Positions 32,786 through 41,840 of a DNA stretch of 64,000 nucleotides are shown here, piece by piece. The notes under the pieces were generated by a model. It worked only from the letters and a program-made list of their open reading frames with translations. It ran no database searches and was not told the origin of the DNA. The stretch is from the NCBI RefSeq assembly GCF_029945885.1, contig NZ_JAQSDK010000001.1, positions 1-64,000 of the forward strand. Reading direction: 5' to 3'. The translations under genes were made by a program, and so were the position numbers. Within the stretch, counting starts at the first letter, position 1, and each line of letters starts with the position of its first letter. The stretch is from Brevundimonas sp. GTDB lineage: Bacteria; Pseudomonadota; Alphaproteobacteria; Caulobacterales; Caulobacteraceae.

Positions 32786-33706
32786 TCAGTTCAGATAGTT
32801 GAGCAGGGAGACCTGACTCAGCTGGCTGATGACCTGGGCCGAGGCCTGGATCGCCACCTGGGACAGCTGCAGATCAGTGATCGCCTGGGCCATGTCCGCA
32901 TCCGTCTTGGTCGACAGAAGTTCATCCAGCGAGGCCTTTTGCTCGCCCTGTGACTTGAGGATCCCGTCGACGCGGTTCTGCATGGCCCCGTTGCGCGCGG
33001 CCATGTCCGTGATCGACGTCCGGGCCTGGTCGAACCGCGCCAGCTGGGTGGTCAGAAAATCCCGGGTCGCGTCGCTCATCGGATCGGTGATGGGCGTGCT
33101 GCCGTGATAGGTCTGGATGTCACGGAATATCTGGAACAGGTCGGTGCCGATCTCATTGGCCAGGAAGCTGGTTTCCATCCGCGTGCCCTCGTCCAGTCGC
33201 GAGGCCTGTTTCAGGCTGTCGTTGGCGAAACTGTCCGCAACACTGGGGGCCGCCGCCAGGTCTGCCAGAGTCATGGACACGACCGGAACTGCCTCGACAT
33301 TGCCCCCCGCGAAGACATAACGGCCCTGGTGTTTGGTATTCAACCCGTCCTGGCTGACCTGAAACTCATTCTGCAACTGCTGCATGAGACCGTCGATTCG
33401 ACCGGCCGCCAGGGCGTCGGCGATGGCCTGTCGGGCACCGCCGGCACCATCCGCGATCCGGCCGAAGGCCAGATCCTGGGAACCCAATCGTGCCGATACG
33501 GTCTCGCCCGTGCTGATGAAACCCTGGATACGGCTCTGCATCGACTTCAGGGCCGTCAGGGTTTCCGACGTGCGCCCGAACCCGGTCAGGTCCGTGGCCA
33601 CCTTCTGCGTCGAGATCCGGGTCTGTGCCTCCTGGGCGCGAACCTGGGTGTTCATCAGCTCCGCCAGGGCTGAATGGTAGTTTCCGGCGGTCGAAACCCT
33701 GGTCAT
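32786..33706 (-). CDS. flgL: Flagellar hook-filament junction protein FlgL
   Basis: This 306-residue protein has the flagellin-like ends of FlgL: MTRVSTAGNYHSALAELMNTQ at the N-terminus and LQLSQVAIQASAQVISQLSQVSL-type helix at the C-terminus. It forms the junction between hook and filament and is exported by the flagellar type III system. Its ATG overlaps the flgK stop by one base (TGATG). It is the second gene of flgKL. Confidence 0.93.
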   Translation of the reverse strand: MTRVSTAGNYHSALAELMNTQVRAQEAQTRISTQKVATDLTGFGRTSETLTALKSMQSRIQGFISTGETVSARLGSQDLAFGRIADGAGGARQAIADALAAGRIDGLMQQLQNEFQVSQDGLNTKHQGRYVFAGGNVEAVPVVSMTLADLAAAPSVADSFANDSLKQASRLDEGTRMETSFLANEIGTDLFQIFRDIQTYHGSTPITDPMSDATRDFLTTQLARFDQARTSITDMAARNGAMQNRVDGILKSQGEQKASLDELLSTKTDADMAQAITDLQLSQVAIQASAQVISQLSQVSLLNYLN

Positions 33707-35823
33707 CACACCATCCCCAGCAGAACGTCATACATATCCTTGACGGCCTGGATCAGGCGCGCCGAGGCGTTAAAGGCTTGCTGATAGGTCGTCATCAGCA
33801 CCAGTTCCTCGTCAAGATTGACGCCCTCGTAGGCGACCTGGCGAGCGGCAGCCTCGCTCTGGAGGGCCGAAGCACTGTCCGACCGGCTCTTTGACAGTTT
33901 CGCCCGCCCGCCGATTTCACCGGCCAGTTCGGAGGTGTAACGCGAAACACTGATCGAGCCGCCGGACGAACTGCCCGCAGCCGCGAACTGCGCGGCCCTC
34001 TGGCCCGCGTCGGCCAGCAACAGCGCGCCGCGGCCGTCGCCGGTCGCCAGGGCGGCCGTCCCCGGCGCGGCCGCCAGATTCAGCTGTGCCAGTGCCAGTT
34101 TCGACGGGTCGCGGTTGATGTCGGTGCGCAACGAGAACCCGTCTGCGCGCGAGGCCCGGACCCCGCTACCGATCCCGAACAGTTCGGTCAGGGATACGCC
34201 GGACGGCACCTGGGTCGTCTTGTCATTGACCACCGACATCGTCGGTGGCGGACTGCCCAGTCCCTTGAAGGTCAGGGCACCGCTGGTCGGGTCCAGGCTA
34301 AAGCTGCCGTAGCGACCGACGCCCGTCGCCGGGTCGTTCAAGGCCGTCAGCAGCTCGGCGACCGTTCCGGTCCCGCCCGGGACGGTCACCGTCAGGTCCC
34401 GCATCTTGGAACCATTCGCGTCGATGAAGCGGAACGATACCGTCTCCCCCGCGGTGAACCCGTGCAGCGACGCCGACGTCAGACCCGTGTCGTACAGGGC
34501 CACCCGGCCGCTCGAGACCAGATCGTTGAGCCCGAAATAGTGTGAGAAGCCGCGACCGGCCTTGGTACCGGGCGTGGTCGCATCATCGGCGATGGCGATG
34601 CCGTTCGGGCTGGTGGCCGCGAGGCTCAGAACACCCCCGTTGAAGCTGGCCGTGGCCGCGCCACCCAGTTCAGTATTCAGCACGGTCAGGAAATTCGCCG
34701 GGGTCGCCGCAGACCCGTTGATCGTCATGGTCGCGCCCGAGAAGACGATGTCGGCGCGCGCCTGGATAACTCCGGCGGCATTGGTCACGGCGATGGTCGT
34801 ATTGCCGGTAAAGCCGGCCACGGCCGTAGCCAGCGACTGGCCGACATTGCGACCCGTCAGGGTCGAGGGCGGCGGCACCGCACTGTTGGCATTGTGGGCG
34901 CGGTTCAACTCATCGGCGATCCGCGTCATCAACTCGCCCAACCGCGCGGCCGTCTCGGGAGCCTCGGTATCGCGAAGCTCGACCAGACCCTTGATCTCGC
35001 CGGAGGTGACGCTTTCCATCAGGGGGCGTTTTTCGCCGCCTGGCTCGGTGACCCAGATCTCGTTGAAGGCCGACTCGGCATTGACCGATCCGGCACGACC
35101 GTATTCCAGCGTCGCCCGCCCCTGACCGGCCAGCAGAACGCCGCTGCCGGTGCGGATTGACACCCCGCCGACCGCCCGGACCGACACGCGCACGTCCATC
35201 AGGGACGACAGCTGGGTGATCAGGGCCGCCTGGGCAGTCTCGGCCCCCGAGGAGTCGCCGGACACCGCGGCGGCCCGCGAAATCTCGACGTTCAGCGCCT
35301 CGATCTGCTCCAGCAGGGCATTGCCGGTTTCCACCGCGCTCTGGATGCGGCCGTCGGCGTCCTCGCGCACGGACTGGATCTGGCCGGCGATGCGACCGGC
35401 CTCGTCGAACACCGCCTGGACCTTGAACAGGGCCTCCTGGCGGCGCGGCGACGACACCGGATCCTCGGCCCCGGCAGCGAAGGCCGAGAAGATGTCGTCG
35501 ACCTGGGAGAAGAAGCCCGCATTGCCGGGATCGCCGAACAGGGACTGGATCCGGTCATACAGTTCATAGCGCACGCCCTGGCGTGCCGCCTCCGATCCCG
35601 AGTTCAGGCTCGCGGCCTGCAGAAACCGATCCGTGGCCAGACGAATGCGGGCCACATCGACGCCCGCGCCGATCCCCTGGTTGGTGACGGCCACCTGGTC
35701 GGCGATCTTGCGCACATAGCCGGGCGTGTTGACGTTGGAAACATTGTCCGAGACGACCCGCAGCTGCACCTGGGCTGCGGTCAGGCCCGACGAGGCCGTA
35801 TTCATGATGGCATTCAGCGACAT
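33706..35823 (-). CDS. flgK: Flagellar hook-associated protein FlgK
   Basis: This 705-residue protein starts with LNAIMNTASSGLTAAQVQLR and the NVSNVNTPGYVRK rod/hook signature. The C-terminus has EAAARQVAYEGVNLDEELVL with the terminal helix typical of FlgK. It is the first hook-filament junction protein. A sigma-54 promoter match lies about 155-170 bp upstream of the start on the minus strand, and the gene diverges from fliK. Confidence 0.95.
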   Translation of the reverse strand: MSLNAIMNTASSGLTAAQVQLRVVSDNVSNVNTPGYVRKIADQVAVTNQGIGAGVDVARIRLATDRFLQAASLNSGSEAARQGVRYELYDRIQSLFGDPGNAGFFSQVDDIFSAFAAGAEDPVSSPRRQEALFKVQAVFDEAGRIAGQIQSVREDADGRIQSAVETGNALLEQIEALNVEISRAAAVSGDSSGAETAQAALITQLSSLMDVRVSVRAVGGVSIRTGSGVLLAGQGRATLEYGRAGSVNAESAFNEIWVTEPGGEKRPLMESVTSGEIKGLVELRDTEAPETAARLGELMTRIADELNRAHNANSAVPPPSTLTGRNVGQSLATAVAGFTGNTTIAVTNAAGVIQARADIVFSGATMTINGSAATPANFLTVLNTELGGAATASFNGGVLSLAATSPNGIAIADDATTPGTKAGRGFSHYFGLNDLVSSGRVALYDTGLTSASLHGFTAGETVSFRFIDANGSKMRDLTVTVPGGTGTVAELLTALNDPATGVGRYGSFSLDPTSGALTFKGLGSPPPTMSVVNDKTTQVPSGVSLTELFGIGSGVRASRADGFSLRTDINRDPSKLALAQLNLAAAPGTAALATGDGRGALLLADAGQRAAQFAAAGSSSGGSISVSRYTSELAGEIGGRAKLSKSRSDSASALQSEAAARQVAYEGVNLDEELVLMTTYQQAFNASARLIQAVKDMYDVLLGMV

Positions 35824-35882
35824 CAGACCACTCCCGACGACGTGACCGCCGCGTCGCCCGGCAATCCCTGCCAGCTGACGTG

Positions 35883-35896
35883 CGTTTTTTGCCCGG
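35883..35896 (-). promoter_or_regulatory. Repeated element CCGGGCAAAAAACG, copy 1
   Basis: Read on the minus strand, this 14-bp sequence is identical to one at 36036-36049 on the plus strand. It lies about 85 bp downstream of the flgK sigma-54 promoter, inside its leader. Caulobacter FlbD binding (ftr) sites sit about 100 bp from sigma-54 starts, upstream or downstream, which fits. FlbD binding is inference. Confidence 0.5.
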
Positions 35897-35977
35897 CCCG
35901 ATCGATCAGCGATCCGGCTAGTTCATTGAATATGCGGGGCATCACGATTTTTAGCGCCTTCATACCCGGAAGGGAGC

Positions 35978-35992
35978 GCAAGGCCCGGGCCA
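35978..35992 (-). promoter_or_regulatory. Sigma-54 promoter of flgKL
   Basis: On the minus strand TGGCCCG-GGCC-TTGC (35992 to 35978) fits the sigma-54 consensus with the required 10-base distance between GG and GC. The expected start is near 35966, about 145 bp before flgK. Confidence 0.75.
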
Positions 35993-36035
35993 GTTACCCT
36001 CCACCCGTTCGCGTCAGGGCCATGGCTGGCGGCAG

Positions 36036-36049
36036 CCGGGCAAAAAACG
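36036..36049 (+). promoter_or_regulatory. Repeated element CCGGGCAAAAAACG, copy 2
   Basis: This plus-strand copy lies about 100 bp upstream of the fliK sigma-54 promoter, where an enhancer site for FlbD would be expected. Both copies are followed by GTCAG, in the other copy after three extra bases. Confidence 0.5.
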
Positions 36050-36149
36050 TCAGGGCGCGGCAAGATTCGACCGTGGTCGAGCCTGCGGCCAGACGGTATC
36101 GATAGATCATTTTCGAGGGAATTCAGCACATTATCGGGATTTGTCGACG

Positions 36150-36164
36150 TGGCCCGCGACTTGC
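36150..36164 (+). promoter_or_regulatory. Sigma-54 promoter of fliK-flgD-flgE
   Basis: TGGCCCG-CGAC-TTGC fits the sigma-54 consensus exactly in spacing. The expected start is near 36176, about 50 bp before fliK. It shares TGGCCCG-N4-TTGC with the divergent flgKL promoter. Confidence 0.75.
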
Positions 36165-36225
36165 GACCCACCGACTGAACCTTTGGGCGCAGCAGGCGCC
36201 GACGTAACCGTTGTACTGGCGACCC

Positions 36226-37827
36226 ATGTCCGCTGACCGTCTCCTCTCCATCGTCGCACCGGCCGCCGTGCCGGTTGCCGCCCCGGCGGCATCCGACGCC
36301 CGTGGAGACTCCGGTTTCGACCGGATGCTCGGCGAAGCGATGGCGATCGACTCTGAACGGCCGGGTTCGGTCGGCAGGAGCGAAACTGTCCTAATCCGCG
36401 TCGCGGCCGCAGCCCCCCGCCCGACCGCCCTCTCGACAGCGATCGATTCTGCCCTGGCCGCCGCCGAAGACAGCAGCCTCGACGCGGAAACGACGGCATC
36501 CGATGCGGCCGGCGCGGCTGCGGCCGCATCGGCCGCTGCCGAAACCCCACACCCTTCCGTATCCGTCAAAGCCGCGAAGCACGATGAGGCCCAGGTCCTG
36601 CCGGCCGCCCCGGCGGACAAGGGCGTAGACCAGCCCCAGATCCTGCCCGGCGCGCCGCCCGTGACGGTCGAGGCCGACGTCGAGGCTCCCGCGCCTCCGG
36701 TCCGGAACAACAAGGGGGCGGATACGCCCCAGGTCCTGCCCGGCACCGTCGGCAGCAGTGAGATCGGCGGGGGAACCACCGGACAGGTCGCATCCGGCAA
36801 GGGAGCCGATGTGCCCCAGGTCCTTCCGGGGACGACGGACAAGAGCGGCAATCCGCAGGTCTTGCCCGGTGCCGACCCGACGCCTGTCATTAATCCGGCC
36901 ATCGGCAAGGACGGTGGCCGCCAGATCCTGCCCGGCACCCAAACCGACACCCCGACGACGGCCGAGCCGGCCAACCCGGCCGTGACATCCGGCGCGACCA
37001 AGGCAGCCGCCCTGGCCGCCGCCGCCCTCGCACCGGCCGTCGCGCCGCCACCGCCACTACGCCCCGCCACCGACCGCAACGCGCCTGTGTCGAACAGCAT
37101 GCGGGCGACGACCTCGACCGGGGAGCGGACCTCGGTTGCGGCTCCGGCCACGGCCACCTCCACGCCCCCCGCTCCACCGGTCGTTGAGGCGACCCCGTCC
37201 GCTACCGCAGCCACGCCCCCGTCCCTGTCGGACCGGCCGCCGGCCGGAACCGCCGCCGCTGTGCCGGTCCCGGTTCCGGCCATCGACGACGCCACGGTAA
37301 AGGCACCGGTCGACCAGGCACCAGCTGAAACCCTCCCTGCCACCGCCACCCAGGCCGGCACGGCATCACAGACCCATTCCCTGTCCAACCTGTCCAACGC
37401 CGCGGTTGAGGCCACCGCCCAGATGGCGGCCCAGATCATCCGCCGGATGGATGCCCGTTCGACCCGGTTCGAAATGGCCCTGACCCCCGATGAACTGGGA
37501 CGGGTCGACGTCAGCCTGGATATCGACGAGCACGGCCGCCTCGCCGCCCGGCTCGCCTTCGACAATCCGGCCGCCGCCCTCGACATGAAGGGCCGCGTCG
37601 ACGAGCTGCGTCGCCAGCTCGAGGACGCCGGCTTCCATCTGGCTGACGACGCCTTCCAGTTCACCGACCGCGACCGTTCCTCCGGCGAGGCCTTTGACCG
37701 CCGCCAGGGGCGCGCCTTCGCCGCCGCCTCGCGCCTGTCCGATGAAACCGACGCCGCAGCCCCGGTTACGGCACCGCGCTGGATGTCCCTGTCCCTGACG
37801 CCTGACCGCGTCGATATGAAGGTCTGA
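36226..37827 (+). CDS. fliK: Flagellar hook-length control protein FliK
   Basis: This 533-residue protein has a long low-complexity Ala/Pro/Thr-rich region (about 1-390) and a C-terminal Flg_hook domain (about 395-490: FEMALTPDELGRVDVSLDID, then LRRQLEDAGFHLADDAF). This is the standard FliK layout: a ruler-like N-terminus and a substrate-switch C-terminus. Six copies of a QVLPG/QILPG-like motif lie between residues 120 and 250. It precedes flgD by 3 bp, which matches its role with the hook genes. Recognition rests on the C-terminus and context. Confidence 0.88.
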   Translation: MSADRLLSIVAPAAVPVAAPAASDARGDSGFDRMLGEAMAIDSERPGSVGRSETVLIRVAAAAPRPTALSTAIDSALAAAEDSSLDAETTASDAAGAAAAASAAAETPHPSVSVKAAKHDEAQVLPAAPADKGVDQPQILPGAPPVTVEADVEAPAPPVRNNKGADTPQVLPGTVGSSEIGGGTTGQVASGKGADVPQVLPGTTDKSGNPQVLPGADPTPVINPAIGKDGGRQILPGTQTDTPTTAEPANPAVTSGATKAAALAAAALAPAVAPPPPLRPATDRNAPVSNSMRATTSTGERTSVAAPATATSTPPAPPVVEATPSATAATPPSLSDRPPAGTAAAVPVPVPAIDDATVKAPVDQAPAETLPATATQAGTASQTHSLSNLSNAAVEATAQMAAQIIRRMDARSTRFEMALTPDELGRVDVSLDIDEHGRLAARLAFDNPAAALDMKGRVDELRRQLEDAGFHLADDAFQFTDRDRSSGEAFDRRQGRAFAAASRLSDETDAAAPVTAPRWMSLSLTPDRVDMKV

Positions 37828-37830
37828 CCG

Positions 37831-38520
37831 ATGGTTGACGCCGTCACCACCGCCACAGCCACCGACCGGACGACCGCCGGTCGCACCGCCATGGCGACCA
37901 ATTTCGAGACGTTTCTCAGCCTGCTGACCGCCCAGTTGAAGAACCAGGACCCGCTGTCGCCGGTGGACTCCAACCAGTTCACCAGCCAGCTCACCCAGAT
38001 GTCGGGTGTCGAGCAGCAACTGCTGACCAACGATCTGCTCACCAGCCTGTTGTCAGCCCAGCAAAGTGGCGGGCTGTCCGGGGCCGCCAACTACATCGGC
38101 AAGGATACCACCGCGGCCTGGTCGGCGATGAAGCTGGACGGCGGTCAGGCGACCTGGAGCTATGAACTGGCCGCCGATGCCGCGACCGCCGACCTGGAGG
38201 TCCTCGACGGCGGCGGCCGGGTTGTCTGGAGTGGACCGGCACCGGACCGCACCGAGGGCACCCATGACTTCACCTGGGACGGCAAGACCAGCGCCGGCGG
38301 CCAGCTGGCCGACGGCGGCGTCTACACCCTCAAGGTAACGGCCAAGACCGGTGCCGACGAGACCATCGAAAGCCAGACCCTGATTCGTGGCCGTATCACC
38401 GGCGTCGAGCTCTACAATGGCGAACCCTATCTGACAGTCGGCAACTCCATCCTGCCGCTGTCCACGGTAATCGCGCTGCAGGAACGCGCGACCACCACCA
38501 CGCCGGTCGGCACAGCATGA
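37831..38520 (+). CDS. flgD: Flagellar hook cap protein FlgD
   Basis: This 229-residue protein has the FlgD N-terminal export/assembly motif (FLSLLTAQLKNQDPLSPVDS, then FTSQLTQMSGVEQQL) and a C-terminal Ig-like FlgD region (FTWDGKTSAGGQLADGGVYT). It caps the growing hook. It lies between fliK and flgE, the expected order. Confidence 0.95.
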   Translation: MVDAVTTATATDRTTAGRTAMATNFETFLSLLTAQLKNQDPLSPVDSNQFTSQLTQMSGVEQQLLTNDLLTSLLSAQQSGGLSGAANYIGKDTTAAWSAMKLDGGQATWSYELAADAATADLEVLDGGGRVVWSGPAPDRTEGTHDFTWDGKTSAGGQLADGGVYTLKVTAKTGADETIESQTLIRGRITGVELYNGEPYLTVGNSILPLSTVIALQERATTTTPVGTA

Positions 38521-38593
38521 GCCGATCCGTTTCCGGCGCGACACGCCCTTCCCCTCAATCCATCGAAATCGTTACTCCCGGGAGTTCCAAGTC

Positions 38594-40051
38594 ATGAGTA
38601 TCAACAGCGCCCTGCTGGCCGGCGTGTCCGGCCTGACTGCCAATGCCGCCGCGCTGGCGGCCATCTCGCAGAACATCGCGAACGTGAACACGGTCGGCTA
38701 CAAACGGACGTCCGGCGAGTTTGCCACCGTGGTCAACACCCAGAGCGCCGGGGCCGGCTATTCGGCCGGTGGCGTCCTGGCCAGCGCCCGCCATTTCACC
38801 AGTCAGAACGGCCAGCTGCAGCGCACCACCTCCTCGACCGACCTCGGCATCGCCGGCCAGGGCTTCTTCGTCGTCACGGAAAAGGCCGAAGACCTGACGC
38901 CCGCCGACACCCGCCTGTTCACCCGCGCCGGCGCGTTCCGGGTCGACAACCACGGCTTCCTGAAAAACACGGCCGGCCTGTATCTCCAGGGCTGGCCCAT
39001 CGACAGCGAAGGCAACCTGAACCTCGACCCCTCTGACCTGAACCGCCTCAAGACCATCAACGTCGGCTCGGTCGGCGGTACGGCCGAGGCCACGACCCGC
39101 ATCGAGCTGAACGCCAACCTGCGCTCCAGCCAGCCGGTCTCCATCGCCGCCTCGGACGCCGCGCTCGCGGTCCCGGGGCCCAACGCCTATGATCCGGCCA
39201 CCAACTCCATGGCCATGTGGGATCCTGACACCGGAACCGGCGTGAAACCCGATTTCGAGCTGACCATTCCGGTCTCCGACTCCAAGGGCGGTCAGAGAAC
39301 ACTCGCGCTCTCGTTCCTGAAGAGCTCCGTGCCGAACCAGTGGTACGCTGAAATCCGCGCCATCCCCGCCGGCGACGTCGTCACCGGGGCGGGTCTTTCG
39401 AACGGTCAGCTCAAGTCGGGCCTCGTCGCCTTCACCCAGGACGGTCGCCTCGACGTCACCGCCATGCTGGCCATGGCCCCGGGCGAGGCCCTGTTCGCGG
39501 ACCCGACCGTGGCAGCGCTGAATTTCGGAGCCTCGGACGGGGCCGCGCCGGCCGCCGGTGAGTTCAACTGGGCCTCCAGCCTGGGTATCGACAACCAGAG
39601 CGTGGCCTTCGAACTCGCCAACGCCGCCGGCGGCCTGACCCAGTACGACAGCGCCTCGGTGGTCCAGGCCACGCTGACCAACGGCACGGCCTTCGGCAAC
39701 CTGTCGGAAATCAAGATCGACGAGAAGGGTTATGTCACCGCCATCTTCGACAACGGCGTGACCCGTCAGATCGCCCTGGTCGCCCTGGCCACCTTCACCA
39801 GTCCCGACAGCCTGTCCGAAGTCAGCGGCAACGCCTTCCGCGTGACCCAGGGCTCCGGCACGTTCAACCTCAAGGGGGCCGGCAGCGGCGGCGCGGGCCT
39901 GATCGGGGCCTCGCAGCTGGAAGCCTCGACGGTTGATCTGTCAGCGGAATTCACCGGCCTGATCACCACCCAGAGGGCCTATTCCGCCTCGTCCAAGATC
40001 ATCACCACCGCCGACGAGATGCTCGCCGAGCTGATCAGCATCAAACGCTGA
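38594..40051 (+). CDS. flgE: Flagellar hook protein FlgE
   Basis: This 485-residue hook subunit has the N-terminal AISQNIANVNTVGYKRTSGE signature and the C-terminal ASTVDLSAEFTGLITTQRAYS motif of rod/hook proteins. The central part is variable and surface-exposed in the family. GGGAG precedes the ATG. It is third in fliK-flgD-flgE, and sciP follows 174 bp later. Confidence 0.95.
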   Translation: MSINSALLAGVSGLTANAAALAAISQNIANVNTVGYKRTSGEFATVVNTQSAGAGYSAGGVLASARHFTSQNGQLQRTTSSTDLGIAGQGFFVVTEKAEDLTPADTRLFTRAGAFRVDNHGFLKNTAGLYLQGWPIDSEGNLNLDPSDLNRLKTINVGSVGGTAEATTRIELNANLRSSQPVSIAASDAALAVPGPNAYDPATNSMAMWDPDTGTGVKPDFELTIPVSDSKGGQRTLALSFLKSSVPNQWYAEIRAIPAGDVVTGAGLSNGQLKSGLVAFTQDGRLDVTAMLAMAPGEALFADPTVAALNFGASDGAAPAAGEFNWASSLGIDNQSVAFELANAAGGLTQYDSASVVQATLTNGTAFGNLSEIKIDEKGYVTAIFDNGVTRQIALVALATFTSPDSLSEVSGNAFRVTQGSGTFNLKGAGSGGAGLIGASQLEASTVDLSAEFTGLITTQRAYSASSKIITTADEMLAELISIKR

Positions 40052-40154
40052 TCCGCAAGTAACTGATCGTTAGGTTCAATGAATCGTCGCTTTACCTTTG
40101 GCCTTACTGACGTCGGCGCAGGAATGGATTTTATTCTTTCCTTCACCACGCCCC

Positions 40155-40169
40155 TTAAACGGCCTTTAG
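40155..40169 (+). promoter_or_regulatory. Candidate CtrA box upstream of sciP
   Basis: TTAA at 40155-40158 and TTAG at 40166-40169 are separated by 7 bases, one mismatch from TTAA-N7-TTAA. It lies about 57-70 bp before the sciP start. A GAATC (CcrM-type GANTC) site lies at 40081-40085. CtrA control of sciP is established in Caulobacter. Confidence 0.5.
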
Positions 40170-40225
40170 CTGAGCCGGGCTACATTCACACCTCAGATGG
40201 TGATTGGTGAATGAGGCTTAAGCCC

Positions 40226-40510
40226 ATGCTGCAAGAGCGACGCCTTAACAGCAAAGGCGAACAATACGTGGTCGGACCAACGGGTACGCCCCTGACTCTC
40301 GGTGATCTTCCGCCGCCATCCACCGACCGGTGGGTGATCCGGCGCAAGGCCGAAGTGGTTGCCGCTGTGCGCGGCGGGCTGCTCAGCCTTGATGATGCCC
40401 TGACTCAATACCGTCTGACGGCCGAGGAATTCCTCGCCTGGCAGAAGGCAATCGACAAATGGGGCATGCAGGGGCTGCGCACCACGCGGATCCAGCACTA
40501 TCGGGGCTAG
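40226..40510 (+). CDS. sciP: SciP, CtrA-inhibitor (DUF1153)
   Basis: This 94-residue helix-turn-helix protein matches SciP: VVGPTGTPLTLGDLPPP, then RWVIRRKAEVVAAVRGGLLS, then YRLTAEEFLAWQKAIDKWG and GLRTTRIQHYRG. SciP binds CtrA and blocks transcription of CtrA targets in G1 swarmer cells. Start 40226 has GAGG upstream; ATG 40211 would add five residues. Its position after flgE is as in Caulobacter. Confidence 0.92.
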   Translation: MLQERRLNSKGEQYVVGPTGTPLTLGDLPPPSTDRWVIRRKAEVVAAVRGGLLSLDDALTQYRLTAEEFLAWQKAIDKWGMQGLRTTRIQHYRG

Positions 40511-40541
40511 CCCCCGCCCGAATTTCTTCCCCCCGAAGGCA

Positions 40542-40574
40542 GCGGCCGCTCCCGGAAACGGGGGCGGTCGTTGT
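40542..40574 (+). terminator. Hairpin after sciP
   Basis: GCGGCCGCTCCCG pairs with CGGGGGCGGTCGT around a GAAA loop, about 30 bp after the sciP stop, followed by TTGTCGTTT. The stem is mostly paired with a mismatch or G-T pair. It separates sciP from mnmA. Confidence 0.55.
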
Positions 40575-40637
40575 CGTTTCAGGGCCGGTTCACAGCCCGG
40601 CCTCGAATTCGCACCGCTTTCCCCCTAAATGGGGCCC

Positions 40638-41840
40638 ATGACTTTGCTTGAGCCCGCCTGCCCGATCCCGACCTTCGCCCCCGCCGACATGGACGGGGCG
40701 ATCGCGGCCGCGCGCGCGGCCGTCGGCCTGCCGGTCGGTGCCCGCGTCGTCGCGGCGATGTCGGGCGGCGTCGACTCCACCGTTGTCGCGGCCCTGCTGC
40801 ACAAGGCGGGCTATGACGTGGTCGGCGTCACCCTGCAGCTCTACGACCACGGGGCGGCCCTGAAGAAGAAGGGGGCCTGCTGCGCCGGCCAGGACATTCA
40901 CGACGCCCGTCTGGCGGCCGAGAGCCTCGGCATCCCCCACTATGTGCTGGATTACGAAAGCCGCTTCCGCGACGCCGTGATCGACCAGTTCGCCGACTCC
41001 TATCTGCGCGGCCAGACGCCAGTGCCCTGCATCCGCTGCAATCAGACGGTCAAATTCCGCGACCTGCTCGATGTCGCCCGCGACCTCGGGGCCGAGGCCA
41101 TGGCCACCGGCCACTATGTGCGCCGCGCGGTCGGCCCGGGCGGCTACGCCCAGATGCGCAAGGCCATCGACCATTCGCGTGACCAGTCCTATTTCCTGTT
41201 CGCCACCACACCAGCCCAGCTCGACTATCTGCGCTTCCCCCTCGCCGATCTCGAAAAACCCCAGGTACGCGGCGTCGCCGCCGAACTGGGCCTGAAGATC
41301 GCGGCCAAGCCGGACAGCCAGGACATCTGTTTCGTGCCCTCGGGCGACTATCGCACCCTGATCGACCGCCTGCGCCCCCAGGGCCGCGAGGCCGGCGAGA
41401 TCGTGCATATGGACGGCCGGGTGCTGGGCAGCCACGCCGGTATCACCGACTATACGATCGGCCAGCGCCGCGGCCTGAACGTCGCCGTGGGTGAACCCCT
41501 GTTCGTGACAAAGCTGGATCCCGACAACCGCCGCGTCATCGTCGGCCCGCGCGAAGCCCTGCTGACCGCCGCCCTGACGCTGGACGAGACCAACTGGCTG
41601 GGCGACGAGCCAACGATCGAGGCCGCCGCCGAGGCCGGGGCCCCGGTCCTGGCCCGGGTGCGCTCGACCCGTCCGCCGTCCCCGGCGCGACTGGCCCTGG
41701 TCGACGGTGTGATTTCGGTCCTCTTTGCCGAGGGCGAGGAAGGCGTGGCCCCCGGACAGGCCTGCGCCCTCTATGATCCGGCCGATCCCGATCGCCTGCT
41801 GGGTGGCGGCTTCATCCAGACCACCACCGCCGTTGTCTGA
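40638..41840 (+). CDS. mnmA: tRNA-specific 2-thiouridylase MnmA
   Basis: This 400-residue enzyme has the PP-loop [15 protein letters not shown], the catalytic Cys in [14 protein letters not shown] and the second Cys in [11 protein letters not shown]. It uses sulfur from the Tus/Isc relay to form 2-thiouridine at position 34 of tRNA-Lys, -Glu and -Gln. An ATG at 40629 is in frame; 40638 fits the family better, though the choice is weak. The last bases overlap the next gene's probable start. Confidence 0.95.
   Translation: MTLLEPACPIPTFAPADMDGAIAAARAAVGLPVGARVVAAMSGGVDSTVVAALLHKAGYDVVGVTLQLYDHGAALKKKGACCAGQDIHDARLAAESLGIPHYVLDYESRFRDAVIDQFADSYLRGQTPVPCIRCNQTVKFRDLLDVARDLGAEAMATGHYVRRAVGPGGYAQMRKAIDHSRDQSYFLFATTPAQLDYLRFPLADLEKPQVRGVAAELGLKIAAKPDSQDICFVPSGDYRTLIDRLRPQGREAGEIVHMDGRVLGSHAGITDYTIGQRRGLNVAVGEPLFVTKLDPDNRRVIVGPREALLTAALTLDETNWLGDEPTIEAAAEAGAPVLARVRSTRPPSPARLALVDGVISVLFAEGEEGVAPGQACALYDPADPDRLLGGGFIQTTTAVV

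Noticed and set aside
35850-35872. TGGCAGGGATTGC on the minus strand as another sigma-54 site
   Set aside because: The GG-to-GC distance is 8 bases, not 10; the site at 35978-35992 fits.
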